Shown in pieces: positions 29,640-38,104 of a DNA stretch of 64,000 bases. The position numbers and the translations under genes are program-made. The stretch lies in assembly GCF_963853665.1 (NCBI RefSeq), contig NZ_OY970459.1, forward strand, positions 992,001 to 1,056,000, in the 5' to 3' direction. Source of the DNA: Mycobacterium decipiens (GTDB lineage Bacteria > Actinomycetota > Actinomycetes > Mycobacteriales > Mycobacteriaceae). The first letter of the stretch is position 1. Each line of letters starts with the position of its first letter. The notes beneath the pieces are model-generated. The model was given only the letters and a program-made list of their open reading frames with translations, did no database searches and had not been told where the DNA came from.

Positions 29640-30181
29640 GAGTTCTGTTGCTGGGACCGCCCGGGGCGGGCAAGGGGACGCAGGCGGTAAAGCTGGCCGA
29701 GAAGCTCGGGATCCCGCAGATCTCCACTGGCGAACTCTTCCGGCGCAATATCGAAGATGGCACCAAGCTTGGCGTGGAAGCCAAGCGCTACCTGGACGCT
29801 GGTGACTTGGTTCCGTCCGACCTGACCAACGAACTCGTCGACGACCGGTTGAGCAGACCGGACGCGGCCAACGGATTCATCCTGGACGGATATCCACGCT
29901 CGGTCGAGCAGGCCAAGGCGCTGCACGAGATGCTCGAACGCCGGGGGACCGACATCGACGCGGTCCTGGAGTTTCGGGTGTCCGAAGAGGAGTTGCTGGA
30001 GCGGCTCAAGGGTCGTGGCCGCGCCGACGACACCGACGAGGTCATCCTCAACCGGATGAGGATCTACCGCGACGAGACCGCGCCGCTGCTGGTGTACTAC
30101 CACGACCAGTTGAAGACCGTCGACGCCGTCGGCACCATGGACGAAGTGTTCGCCCGCGCGTTGCAGTCTCTGGGAAAGTAA
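29636..30181 (+). CDS. adk: Adenylate kinase
   Basis: Converts AMP and ATP to two ADP. It has 181 residues and is the short, lid-less bacterial type. GTG 29636 overlaps the secY stop (GTGA); the upstream open frame lies inside secY. P-loop [13 protein letters not shown]-binding [10 protein letters not shown] and the adenylate kinase signature [13 protein letters not shown] are intact, with [18 protein letters not shown] after the reduced lid. Coupled to secY and mapA. Confidence 0.98.
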   Translation: MRVLLLGPPGAGKGTQAVKLAEKLGIPQISTGELFRRNIEDGTKLGVEAKRYLDAGDLVPSDLTNELVDDRLSRPDAANGFILDGYPRSVEQAKALHEMLERRGTDIDAVLEFRVSEEELLERLKGRGRADDTDEVILNRMRIYRDETAPLLVYYHDQLKTVDAVGTMDEVFARALQSLGK

Positions 30182-30183
30182 CC

Positions 30184-30984
30184 ATGCTCCCACTGGCACG
30201 GCTGCGGGGTCGCCGCGTCGTGCCGCAGCGCAGTGCCGGCGAACTCGACGCGATGGCCGCGGCCGGCGCCGTCGTCGCTGCCGCGCTGAAGGCGGTCCGC
30301 GCGGCGGCGATTCCCGGGGCATCCACCCTGAGTCTCGACGAGATCGCGGAGTCGGTGATCCGCGAATCCGGCGCCACCCCATCCTTTCTGGGCTATCACG
30401 GCTACCCGGCGTCGATCTGCGCGTCGGTCAACGACCGGGTGGTTCATGGCATCCCATCGACCGCCGAGGTCCTCGCTCCCGGTGACCTGATATCCATCGA
30501 CTGCGGCGCGGTGCTGGATGGTTGGCATGGCGATGCGGCGATCACCCTCGGCGTTGGAGCTCTTAGCGCCGCCGACGAAGCGCTGTCGGAGGCGACCAGG
30601 GCATCGCTGGAAGCCGGAATCGCCGCGATGGTTGTCGGTAATCGGTTGACCGACGTCGCGCATGCCATCGAAACGGGTACGCGGGCCGCCGAGGTCCGCT
30701 ACGGGCGCTCGTTCGGGATCGTCGCCGGCTACGGGGGACATGGCATCGGCCGCCAAATGCATATGGATCCGTTCCTGCCGAACGAGGGTGCGCCGGGGCG
30801 CGGTCCACTGCTGGGGGCCGGCTCGGTGCTGGCCATCGAACCGATGCTCACGCTGGGAACCCGCAAAACGGTGGTGCTCGACGACAAATGGACGGTGACG
30901 ACGGCCGATGGATCACGTGCGGCGCACTGGGAACATACCGTCGCGGTAACGGACGACGGGCCCCGAATTCTGACCCTTCTGTAG
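30184..30984 (+). CDS. mapA: Methionine aminopeptidase, type I
   Basis: Removes N-terminal Met from nascent proteins. It has 266 residues and matches Rv0734. Metal ligands of the pita-bread fold are visible: Asp in [21 protein letters not shown] (two Asp), His in [14 protein letters not shown], Glu in [10 protein letters not shown] and a final Glu in HWEHTVAV. It lacks the N-terminal SH3-binding extension of the second mycobacterial enzyme MapB. Start ATG 30184 lies two bases after adk. The SigL promoter begins immediately after its stop. Confidence 0.97.
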   Translation: MLPLARLRGRRVVPQRSAGELDAMAAAGAVVAAALKAVRAAAIPGASTLSLDEIAESVIRESGATPSFLGYHGYPASICASVNDRVVHGIPSTAEVLAPGDLISIDCGAVLDGWHGDAAITLGVGALSAADEALSEATRASLEAGIAAMVVGNRLTDVAHAIETGTRAAEVRYGRSFGIVAGYGGHGIGRQMHMDPFLPNEGAPGRGPLLGAGSVLAIEPMLTLGTRKTVVLDDKWTVTTADGSRAAHWEHTVAVTDDGPRILTLL

Positions 30985-30985
30985 G

Positions 30986-31013
30986 TGAACCAAACCCTTA
31001 CTCGACTCGTGTC
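30986..31013 (+). promoter_or_regulatory. SigL-type ECF promoter upstream of sigL
   Basis: TGAACC (30986-30991), 16-bp spacer and CGTGTC (31008-31013) match the published SigL autoregulated consensus (TGAACC ... CGTGTC). It starts two bases after the mapA stop and predicts a transcription start a few bases before the sigL ribosome binding site. Confidence 0.8.
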
Positions 31014-31032
31014 AGTAAGCGGAGGTGATCGA

Positions 31033-31566
31033 GTGGCTCGTGTGTCGGGCGCCGCGGCCGCCGAAACCGCTCTGATGAAGGCGCTCTACGACGAGCATGC
31101 CGCGGTGTTGTGGCGCTACGCGCTGCGCTTGACCGGTGACGCGGCCCTATCCGAAGACGTCGTCCAAGAGACGCTGTTGCGGGCGTGGCAGCATCCCGAG
31201 GTGATCGGCGACACCGCGCGGTCGGCACGGGCGTGGTTGTTCACCGTTGCTCGCAACTTGATCATCGACGAGCGACGCAGCGCGCGGTTCCGCAATGTCG
31301 TCGGTTCGATCGACGAACCGGGCGCGCCGGAGCAGTCGACGCCGGATGAGGTGAACGCGGCACTGGATCGGTTGCTGATCGCCGACGCGATGGTCCAACT
31401 GTCCGCCGAGCATCGGGCCGTGATCGAGCGGTCCTACTACCGCGGATGGTCGACCGCACAGATTGCTACAGACCTCGGAATAGCAGAAGGAACAGTGAAG
31501 TCGCGATTGCACTACGCCGTGCGCGCGTTGCGGCTCACGCTGCAGGAACTCGGAGTTACACGATGA
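31033..31566 (+). CDS. sigL: ECF RNA polymerase sigma factor SigL
   Basis: 177 residues from GTG 31033 behind a perfect GGAGGTGATC (31021-31030). Region 2 runs LYDEHAAVLWRYALRLTGD to SEDVVQETLLRAWQHPEV and ARAWLFTVARNLIIDERRS. Region 4 is LSAEHRAVIERSYYRGWSTA with the helix-turn-helix AQIATDLGIAEGTVKSRLHYA. In M. tuberculosis SigL controls polyketide and exported-protein redox genes and is held inactive by RslA, encoded next. The SigL-type promoter just upstream implies autoregulation. Confidence 0.96.
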   Translation: MARVSGAAAAETALMKALYDEHAAVLWRYALRLTGDAALSEDVVQETLLRAWQHPEVIGDTARSARAWLFTVARNLIIDERRSARFRNVVGSIDEPGAPEQSTPDEVNAALDRLLIADAMVQLSAEHRAVIERSYYRGWSTAQIATDLGIAEGTVKSRLHYAVRALRLTLQELGVTR

Positions 31567-31629
31567 CGGCAGAGCCTATCCACGGTGCTGCCGGCTCCGA
31601 ATACGTGAGAGTGACAGGAGAGAGATGAC

Positions 31630-32382
31630 ATGATTACGCCGCTACACGGACTTGGCCCGCCAGGTGACCCAGGTGTGCGCGACGTGTCTACGGGTGACAA
31701 CCACCGCTACGCGATGTGGGATGCCGCTTACGTTTTGGGGTCACTGTCCGCGGCAGAGCGCCGCGAGTTCGAAGCGCACCTGGCCGGCTGCCCGGCATGC
31801 CGGGAGGCCGTCGCCGAACTCAGCGGTGTGCCCGCCCTGCTCTCTCAGCTCGATCGTGACGAAGTGGCCGCGATTAGTGGACCCGACCCGGCTGTGGCGG
31901 CTCCGGAGTTGTCGCCGGAGTTGTTGCCGTCGTTGCTGGCGACGGTGCGCTGGCGCCGTCGTCGTACTCGCCTGGCCACCTGGGTCGCCTCGTCGGCCGC
32001 TGCCGTGGTGCTAGGGATCGGTGTGCTGGTCGGTGTTGCGGGCCACTCCGCAGCTCCGCTGCAGGTGACCGCGGCGGCACAGCCGATGGCACAAGTCGGG
32101 ACGACGCTGTTGACCTCGACGGTGTCGGTCAGCCCCGAGCACTGGGGGACGTTCATCAACCTACGGTGCGTCTGCCTGGCGCCGCCGGATGCTCACCATG
32201 ACACGCTGGCCATGGTCGTGGTGGGTCGCGACGGCAGCCAGACCCGGCTGGCGACCTGGGTGGCCGAACCGGGCCACACCGCGACGCCCGCCGGCAGCAT
32301 TTCGACGCCGGTCGACCAGATCGCCGCCGTACAGGTCGTAGCCGCTGATAGCGGCCAGGTTCTGTTGGAGCGGTCGCTCTAG
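31630..32382 (+). CDS. rslA: Anti-sigma-L factor RslA
   Basis: Membrane anti-sigma factor, 250 residues. The zinc-binding anti-sigma domain carries His-x3-Cys-x2-Cys in FEAHLAGCPACREAV. Residue 50s region DAAYVLGSLSAAERREFE is typical of ASD domains. One membrane helix follows at about 117-138 (WVASSAAAVVLGIGVLVGV), then an extracytoplasmic domain with LRCVCLAPP, whose cysteines may sense redox state. Oxidation and zinc release free SigL in the M. tuberculosis pair. Start ATG 31630 with GGAGAG upstream. Confidence 0.95.
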   Translation: MITPLHGLGPPGDPGVRDVSTGDNHRYAMWDAAYVLGSLSAAERREFEAHLAGCPACREAVAELSGVPALLSQLDRDEVAAISGPDPAVAAPELSPELLPSLLATVRWRRRRTRLATWVASSAAAVVLGIGVLVGVAGHSAAPLQVTAAAQPMAQVGTTLLTSTVSVSPEHWGTFINLRCVCLAPPDAHHDTLAMVVVGRDGSQTRLATWVAEPGHTATPAGSISTPVDQIAAVQVVAADSGQVLLERSL

Positions 32383-32430
32383 TTCCGCCAGGGCAGTGAA
32401 CTAGAAGCATTTGCGTGTCGTGTTAAAGGC

Positions 32431-34173
32431 ATGCCCAGGAAGCACCGGGTGGTCGACTACGTCGTCGAGCGGCTTGCGGCAATGGGAGTTGACCACGTCT
32501 TCGGGGTGGACGGCGCCAACATCGAGGATCTGTACGACGCCGCGCACTTTCACTCGTCGATCACCGCGGTGCTGGCCAAACACGAGTTCTCCGCTGCCGC
32601 AATGGCCGACGGATACAGCCGCAGCGGGGCGGGTCTAGGCGTCGTCGCGGCGACCTCCGGTGGTGGTGCGCTGAATCTTGTGGCGGGCCTAGGAGAGTCG
32701 CTGGCCAGCCGAGTTCCGGTGTTGGCGCTGGTTGGTCAAACCGCAACAACGATGGACGGCCGGGGTAGTTTTCAAGACACCAGCGGCCGCAACGGATCGC
32801 TGAACGCCGAGGCGGTGTTTGCTGCGGTGTCCTTGTCATGCGAGCGCGTGCTCACGCCGGCCAGCATTGCCGCGGCGTTGCACCGAGCGATTGCCGCGGC
32901 GCGCACCGGCGGACCGGCGGTGTTATTGCTGCCCAAGGATATTCAGCAGGGATATGTTGAGACGGGCGACCACCGGCAACATTCGCCGGACGTGCGGCGC
33001 ATCGGCGATCCGCATCCCATTGTGCGGGTCCTGCGCCACACGAATGGTCCGGTCACGATCATCGCCGGCGAGCAGGTGGCCCGCGACAACGCCCGTGCGG
33101 AACTCGAAGCGCTGCGCACGCTGTTGCGCGCGCGGGTGGCGACCGTCCCCGACGCCAAGGATGCTGCCGGAACACCGGGCTTCGGATCATCGTCGGCGCT
33201 GGGGGTAACCGGTGTCATGGGCCACCCGGGTGTTGCCGAGGCGGCGAGGGCCAGCGCGGTGTGCGTCGTCGTCGGCACCCGGCTGTCGGTGACCGCGCGC
33301 AGCGGCCTGGAGGACGTGCTGGCATCCGTGCAAACGGTGTCGATCGGATCTGCCCCGCCGTATCTTCCGTGCACCCATGTGCACACCGACGACTTGCGGA
33401 GTTCGCTGCGCATGCTTGCTCAGGCAGTTTCCGGACGTGGACGGCCCACGGGCGGGCGCGTGGGCGACGTCGTGGCGCGCACCGAACTGAACCCACCGCC
33501 CTGTACCGGTGCGGGTGTGCGGTACCGCGACGCCATGGCGGTGCTGGATGGTGTGCTGCCCGACGGCGCGGACATCGTGGTCGACGCCGGCAACACCGGC
33601 GCGGCCGCGATCCACTACCTTCCGGTTCGTCGAGGCGGCAGATTCGCGGTCGCGCTCGGGATGGGCGGCATGGGGTACAGCTTCGGTGCTGGCATCGGGA
33701 TGGCGTTCGGGCGCAAGAACAGCGGACGACCCGCGGGGCGAACCGTGGTAATTGCCGGAGACGGCGCATTCTTCATGCACGGCATGGAGGTGCACACCGC
33801 CATTCAGTACCGGCTTCCGGTGACATTCGTCTTGTTCAACAACAATGCCCACGCCATGTGTGTGACCCGCGAACAGCTATTTTACGACGACCTGTACAGC
33901 TACAACCGGTTCCGCTCCAGCCACCTGGGTTCCGGTGTGGCAGCCATGTTCCCGGGGTTGACCGCCGTCGATGTGGCCGACCTCGACCAGTTTGGCGCGG
34001 CATTGGTCTCGGCGCTGCATGTCGATGGTCCGGCGGTGGTCAGTGTCGGATGTGCTGCCGACGAAATCCCGCCATTTGCACCGTTCCTCATCGGCACACC
34101 AACCATAAATGCTGCTGCAGAAGAGATTACGATCGCGAAGGAGAGTCGAACCGATGTCGCTGCCAGCGCTTGA
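32431..34173 (+). CDS. Thiamine pyrophosphate-dependent enzyme (acetolactate synthase-like)
   Basis: 580 residues of the ThDP-dependent decarboxylase/carboligase fold. Pyr domain about 1-170, with the ThDP-activating Glu in KHEFSAAAMADGYSR (E52); central domain about 190-330; PP domain about 360-560 with metal/ThDP motif GDGAFFMHGMEV (GDG at 443) ending in the conserved NNN. It most resembles acetolactate synthase or 2-oxoacid decarboxylases without an FAD requirement that can be judged. First gene of a four-gene overlapping operon absent from the recalled M. tuberculosis locus. Likely role is decarboxylative C-C bond formation or cleavage giving an acyloin or aldehyde; substrate unknown. Confidence 0.86.
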   Translation: MPRKHRVVDYVVERLAAMGVDHVFGVDGANIEDLYDAAHFHSSITAVLAKHEFSAAAMADGYSRSGAGLGVVAATSGGGALNLVAGLGESLASRVPVLALVGQTATTMDGRGSFQDTSGRNGSLNAEAVFAAVSLSCERVLTPASIAAALHRAIAAARTGGPAVLLLPKDIQQGYVETGDHRQHSPDVRRIGDPHPIVRVLRHTNGPVTIIAGEQVARDNARAELEALRTLLRARVATVPDAKDAAGTPGFGSSSALGVTGVMGHPGVAEAARASAVCVVVGTRLSVTARSGLEDVLASVQTVSIGSAPPYLPCTHVHTDDLRSSLRMLAQAVSGRGRPTGGRVGDVVARTELNPPPCTGAGVRYRDAMAVLDGVLPDGADIVVDAGNTGAAAIHYLPVRRGGRFAVALGMGGMGYSFGAGIGMAFGRKNSGRPAGRTVVIAGDGAFFMHGMEVHTAIQYRLPVTFVLFNNNAHAMCVTREQLFYDDLYSYNRFRSSHLGSGVAAMFPGLTAVDVADLDQFGAALVSALHVDGPAVVSVGCAADEIPPFAPFLIGTPTINAAAEEITIAKESRTDVAASA

Positions 34174-34819
34174 CGATATTGTCGCTCACACCGGAACCCT
34201 CGAACCCATCGACGGGGTGACCCGGATCGAGACCAGCCCCAAGGAGAAGGCTACCCCGATCATCATGGACATGATGCGGTCGGTGTACCCGCATGATCAA
34301 GTGTTCGGCGAGTACTGCACCGTCAACGACTTCATCGACTGTCCGCCCGACGAGCTGTTCGAGTACATGGCCGATACCCGCAGCCTGGAGGAGTGGACCT
34401 ACAGTCTGCGCGGCTTCACGCCCACCGACGAACCGGGCCTGTGGCTGGCCTACGATCGGCTCGGTTCGGGGACCAAGATCTACACCCGCACCGTCACCAA
34501 CGAGCAGGCCCGGACCGTCGATTACCACTGCGCATGGGATCAGGGCAAGCACCTCTGGATGGTCTACCTGATGCGCGTCATTGACGCCCAGGTGGTCCTG
34601 GACAAGCCCGGTTCGGTTGTGCTGTGGACCAATTGCCACCACCCCTTCTACGACGACAACCCGTATCCGGAGACCGCGCCGGGCCAGCGCACGGTTTGGG
34701 TCGGCGACTTCTGGGACATGTTCGGCGCCGGTCATCTGCTGGAACTGAAGAACCTGAAGGCCATTGCCGAGTACCGGCATCACAACGGTCTGCCGGTCAC
34801 GCCCATCTGGATGAGGTGA
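34154..34819 (+). CDS. SRPBCC-fold (START-like) protein
   Basis: 221 residues from ATG 34154 behind GAAGGAGAG; overlaps the preceding stop by 20 bases. The helix-grip pattern is visible in NDFIDCPPDELFEYMADTRS with LEEWTYSLRGF, followed by beta-strands KIYTRTVTNEQ and a C-terminal helix LLELKNLKAIAEY. SRPBCC proteins bind hydrophobic ligands and include polyketide aromatase/cyclases. His/Asp/Trp-rich loop TNCHHPFYDDNPYPET might bind metal or substrate. Its place inside a biosynthetic operon suggests an intermediate-binding or cyclising role (inference). Confidence 0.7.
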   Translation: MSLPALDDIVAHTGTLEPIDGVTRIETSPKEKATPIIMDMMRSVYPHDQVFGEYCTVNDFIDCPPDELFEYMADTRSLEEWTYSLRGFTPTDEPGLWLAYDRLGSGTKIYTRTVTNEQARTVDYHCAWDQGKHLWMVYLMRVIDAQVVLDKPGSVVLWTNCHHPFYDDNPYPETAPGQRTVWVGDFWDMFGAGHLLELKNLKAIAEYRHHNGLPVTPIWMR

Positions 34820-34827
34820 GTGGCATT

Positions 34828-35847
34828 GTGAACTCGTCCACCGTCAGTCTGACCGACGTTTCCAGCTACCTGCCTGGTCCGCCGATCGGGGCCGATTACT
34901 ACGCGCGGTTCGCCGAGTCCGACGACCTGCGCGACAATGTGATGTTCCGCGCGCCCGCCTTTCGTCATCACGTCGCGCCGGATGAGAGTGCGATCGACAT
35001 GGTCGAGCGTGCGGCACAGGGTTTGATCGAACGACACGGCGAGGACGTCATCGCCGGTGCCGATGTGTTGATCACCCACACCCAGGCACCGGATCTGCCC
35101 TTCTATGGCGCCGGCGGCGGCATCGCGCATCGGCTGGGCATGCGGCCCTCCTGGGTGCTCGACCTGCACAACGGCGGGTGCGCGGTGTTCGTATTGGCGC
35201 TCAACGTAGCTCGTCAACTGCTGGCCTCAGGCTCCGGGCGCACGGCTTTGATCGCCGTCGCCCAGAACGCCGCCGGCCAGGTCTTCGATCAGCCCGGAGT
35301 GCGCCGCAAAGCGCAGGCGTCTGTCCCCGGTGACGGTGCCGCGGTCGGCCTGGTGACGCGCTCCGACCAGTCACCCATTCTTGATATCGAGTGCCGCACC
35401 TACGGCGAGTACGCCGGCGAAATGACACTCGCCCCCGACCCACCGCGCAAGTGGTGGCAGCCCGGGCCCGGCGAGCTGTGCATTGGCTTCACCGAGGGCA
35501 AGATCACCAAAGTGCTGGCGCGTGGCAATCGGCAGGTTCCCGAGGTGGCGTTGGCGGTGTGCGATCGAATCGGCTTGAGTTCCAGGGACATCGACCTGCT
35601 GATCACCAACCAGCCCAACCGGGCGTTCCTGCGCAACTGGCGTGAAGCGCTCGAGCTGCCCGCCGAACGTCATCGGGACACCTTTGACGAGTGCGGCAAC
35701 CTGTTCGGTGCGGGCATTCCGATCAACCTGGATCGGGCGATATCCGACGGCCAGGTCAGATCCGGCGACCTGGTCATGATGGCGGCGTTCGCGCACGCCG
35801 GCGATTTCGCCGGTGCTGCGGCGGTGCGCTGGGGCGGGCGGGTCTGA
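34828..35847 (+). CDS. KAS III-like condensing enzyme or acyltransferase
   Basis: 339 residues from GTG 34828, which has GAGGTGAG at ideal spacing. GTG 34816, overlapping the previous stop, is the alternative. Thiolase fold with active-site Cys in DLHNGGCAVFVLALN (C118). The usual His of the triad (HQxN) is replaced: the motif reads TNQPN, with Asn at 261. The Asn of the triad is kept in ECGNLFGAG (N291). Such altered KAS III homologues often act as acyltransferases on non-malonyl acceptors. It ends TGATG into the aminotransferase. The natural acyl donor and acceptor are unknown. Confidence 0.84.
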   Translation: MNSSTVSLTDVSSYLPGPPIGADYYARFAESDDLRDNVMFRAPAFRHHVAPDESAIDMVERAAQGLIERHGEDVIAGADVLITHTQAPDLPFYGAGGGIAHRLGMRPSWVLDLHNGGCAVFVLALNVARQLLASGSGRTALIAVAQNAAGQVFDQPGVRRKAQASVPGDGAAVGLVTRSDQSPILDIECRTYGEYAGEMTLAPDPPRKWWQPGPGELCIGFTEGKITKVLARGNRQVPEVALAVCDRIGLSSRDIDLLITNQPNRAFLRNWREALELPAERHRDTFDECGNLFGAGIPINLDRAISDGQVRSGDLVMMAAFAHAGDFAGAAAVRWGGRV

Positions 35848-36896
35848 TGCGATCCATCGTGGGGCTTGACACCGCGGAGCTCGACGACGCGTTGCCGAAC
35901 GCGGTCGATCCGTTCGCGTTGTCGCTCAACGAGAATCCGTTTCCGCCGCTTCCAGCGGTGCGGGCGGCGTTGATTCGCTCGATTGATGCGGCCAACCGCT
36001 ATCCCGAGTTTCTGCCGGGGCGATTGTGCAGCTTGATCGCCGGCCATATCGGCGTGCCCGCCGACCAGGTCGTGTTCGGCGCCGGCGCGACGGGTGTGGT
36101 GCTACAGGCGCTGCGGGCGCTGACCTCTCGGGGCGACGTGATGGTCATGGCCTCACCGACCTTCGACGGATATCCGATAGTCGCGCAAATGGCGGGGTTG
36201 ACCGCGGTGACCGTTCCGCTGGACGGCAACGGGCACCACGATCTCGACGCGTTGGCCGACGCCGCAGCGAACGCGCGGGTGGTGGTGGTGTGCCGGCCGC
36301 ACAACCCGACCGGCACCCTGGAGCCGGCGGCCACCGTCTTGACATTCCTGCACCGAGTGCCGGGCGACAGCATCGTGCTGCTCGACGAGGCGTATATCGA
36401 ATTCGCCGCGCCCGAACACCGCATCGACGTGTTGAGGTTGCTAGCGCGTTTCCCCAACGTGGTAGTGGTGCGGACTTTCTCGAAGGCCTACGGGCTGGCG
36501 GGACTGCGAATCGGTTACGGCCTGGCGTCGGTGGAGCTGGCGCGGGCGCTCTGGGCTCAGCAGCTGCCGTTCGGCATAGCGAGCACCAGTCTGCTTGCGG
36601 TTGCGGCCTCCTACGCGGCTGAAGAGCAACTGTTGCACAGGATCCGGCTGATCACGGCCGAGCGCCGTTATCTCCGGATGCGCTTGAGTGCGATGGGGAT
36701 CTACACCACCGACGCGCACGCCAACTTCACCTATCTGCCGGCGCGGGGCCCGCTGTGGCATGAAGTCTTCGCCGACACCGGGCTACACGTCCGGTTGTAC
36801 CCGGACGGCGGCGCACGAATCACGGTCGGTAGCCGCGCGTCTACCATGGCGGTGCTTTCCGCGGTCGAGAAGTCCGCTGCACCAACCGGAAGTTGA
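35847..36896 (+). CDS. PLP-dependent aminotransferase, HisC-like (fold type I)
   Basis: 349 residues from ATG 35847, overlapping the KAS III stop by one base. Motifs are LSLNENPFPPLP (substrate loop), GAGATGVVLQALRAL, RPHNPTGTLEPA (Asn/PLP), LLDEAYIEFA (Asp/Tyr) and RTFSKAYGLAGLRIGYG with the Schiff-base Lys 213; the C-terminal Arg is in GARITVGS. It resembles histidinol-phosphate aminotransferase, but biosynthetic hisC would sit in the his operon, so a role in the present pathway (amination of a keto intermediate or amino-acid-derived building block) is more likely. Confidence 0.86.
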   Translation: MRSIVGLDTAELDDALPNAVDPFALSLNENPFPPLPAVRAALIRSIDAANRYPEFLPGRLCSLIAGHIGVPADQVVFGAGATGVVLQALRALTSRGDVMVMASPTFDGYPIVAQMAGLTAVTVPLDGNGHHDLDALADAAANARVVVVCRPHNPTGTLEPAATVLTFLHRVPGDSIVLLDEAYIEFAAPEHRIDVLRLLARFPNVVVVRTFSKAYGLAGLRIGYGLASVELARALWAQQLPFGIASTSLLAVAASYAAEEQLLHRIRLITAERRYLRMRLSAMGIYTTDAHANFTYLPARGPLWHEVFADTGLHVRLYPDGGARITVGSRASTMAVLSAVEKSAAPTGS

Positions 36897-36907
36897 ATCC
36901 CGAGCCC

Positions 36908-36972
36908 TGCGAAACTCATACCGGGAGTGTCCTTTTCGATGACGAATGCCGATATGCCACGCGAGCCTCTCG
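36908..36972 (-). pseudogene. Acyl-CoA dehydrogenase fragment
   Basis: The reverse strand encodes RGISAFVIEKDTPGMSFAG, the conserved substrate/flavin loop of acyl-CoA dehydrogenases, and the DNA is closely similar to the same segment of fadE9 at about 40665-40715. Nothing else of the family is present on either side. It is a fossil of a lost fadE gene between the operon and the DivIVA-like gene, marking a rearrangement junction. Confidence 0.7.
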
Positions 36973-37893
36973 TCACGAGCTGTCTAACGCCGCAGCGAGC
37001 AGTGCCGCGGCAGCTTTGAGAAGGCCGTTGGTGCGCTTGAGTTCTGAGTTCTGTTCCTTCAGGTGCGAAAGTTGGGTGGACGGCTCGGCGGCCACAGTCG
37101 AATCATCGACTTCGCGCTTGAGCAGCTCGTGCAGTGTCTCGGTGATCGTGTTGCCACGCAGGTCGGTCACCGCTCGAATCGCCATCCGCTCCATGCCGTG
37201 GCGGCCGTGAACTGAGGCGACCGTACGAACCTCCTCGCGATGCGATGTCCCGTTGACCCGACTGGCCCCGTTGACCGCGGCAGCATGCGCCGGTGTGCGT
37301 CCGTTTTGTGTCGTGGGCAGACACGGCCGGGCCAATTGATGGTCTGGCTGATTGGTGATCTCCGCGTTGACGGAACGGGCGGCCGCTTCCTGGCGGTCCA
37401 GCCGCTGCCGGAGCTCGGCCTCCTGCTGACGAACCTGGGCTTCCCGCCGATCGAGCTTGGCTTGCTGGTCGTGGAGTTCGGTTTGTCGCTGGGCGAGGCT
37501 GGCTTCGCGCTGAGCGAGCTTGGCTTCAAGCTGGCAGAGCTGATCTTCGTGCTGGTGGAGCTGGTCTTCTTGCTGGTGGAGCTGGTCTTCTTGCTGGTGG
37601 AGTTGGTCTGTGTGCTGGCGGAGCTGGTCCTCGTACTGACGCAGCTGCACTTCATAATGACGGAGCGCGGCTTCCCGCTCGGCGATTGCGGCTTCACGCT
37701 GAGCGAATCCCTCATCGCGGTTGACGAGCTCGGCGTTGCGATTGCGGAGTTTGGACTCCTGGTCGATGTGTCGGGTCAGCTCGTCCTCGACCAGGTCGAT
37801 GAAGAGATCGACCTCTTGCTCGCTATAACCGCGCTTGCCAATGCGTGGGCGAGAGAACGCGACGTTGTGAACGTCAGCTGGAGTCAACACCAT
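36973..37893 (-). CDS. DivIVA/Wag31 paralogue with heptad-repeat coiled coil and OrfA-like C-terminus
   Basis: 306 residues from ATG 37893; the open frame upstream is unrelated. Residues 1-50 ([20 protein letters not shown], then [20 protein letters not shown]) match the Wag31 DivIVA domain, which binds curved polar membrane. Residues 55-190 are a Gln/Glu-rich coiled coil with the seven-residue repeat QLHQQED, encoded by 21-bp tandem repeats. Residues 195-240 are disordered. Residues 240-306 ([13 protein letters not shown] ... [20 protein letters not shown]) follow the IS3-family OrfA leucine zipper (ELKRLRRENAELKRANEILK-ASAFF). It is neighbour to no cell-division gene. Probably polar or cytoskeletal; the OrfA-like tail may add oligomerisation. 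Confidence 0.8.
   Translation of the reverse strand: MVLTPADVHNVAFSRPRIGKRGYSEQEVDLFIDLVEDELTRHIDQESKLRNRNAELVNRDEGFAQREAAIAEREAALRHYEVQLRQYEDQLRQHTDQLHQQEDQLHQQEDQLHQHEDQLCQLEAKLAQREASLAQRQTELHDQQAKLDRREAQVRQQEAELRQRLDRQEAAARSVNAEITNQPDHQLARPCLPTTQNGRTPAHAAAVNGASRVNGTSHREEVRTVASVHGRHGMERMAIRAVTDLRGNTITETLHELLKREVDDSTVAAEPSTQLSHLKEQNSELKRTNGLLKAAAALLAAALDSS
37540..37665 (-). repeat. 21-bp tandem repeat, six units, inside the DivIVA-like gene
   Basis: Units start at 37540, 37561, 37582, 37603, 37624 and 37645; units 2 and 3 are identical. Each encodes one coiled-coil heptad, so copy-number change lengthens the rod without altering frame. Confidence 0.85.
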
Positions 37894-38104
37894 TGTTCTT
37901 CTCCGCGAGTCTGCGGGGGAATCTCGACGAAACCTAGGATAGCCCTTTGTTTGCTGCCGTCCCTGCGTTGGTGCTGTGGATCGGCCGCCGAAATCCTTGG
38001 TGCCGAAGGCGATGCCGAACCAACGTCGGTAGAGCCCGGAGGAGATGCCGCGCCGATCTCCCCGGGGGTCGACCGGGCGCGGGACAAGTGCGGTAAGAAG
38101 GGGC

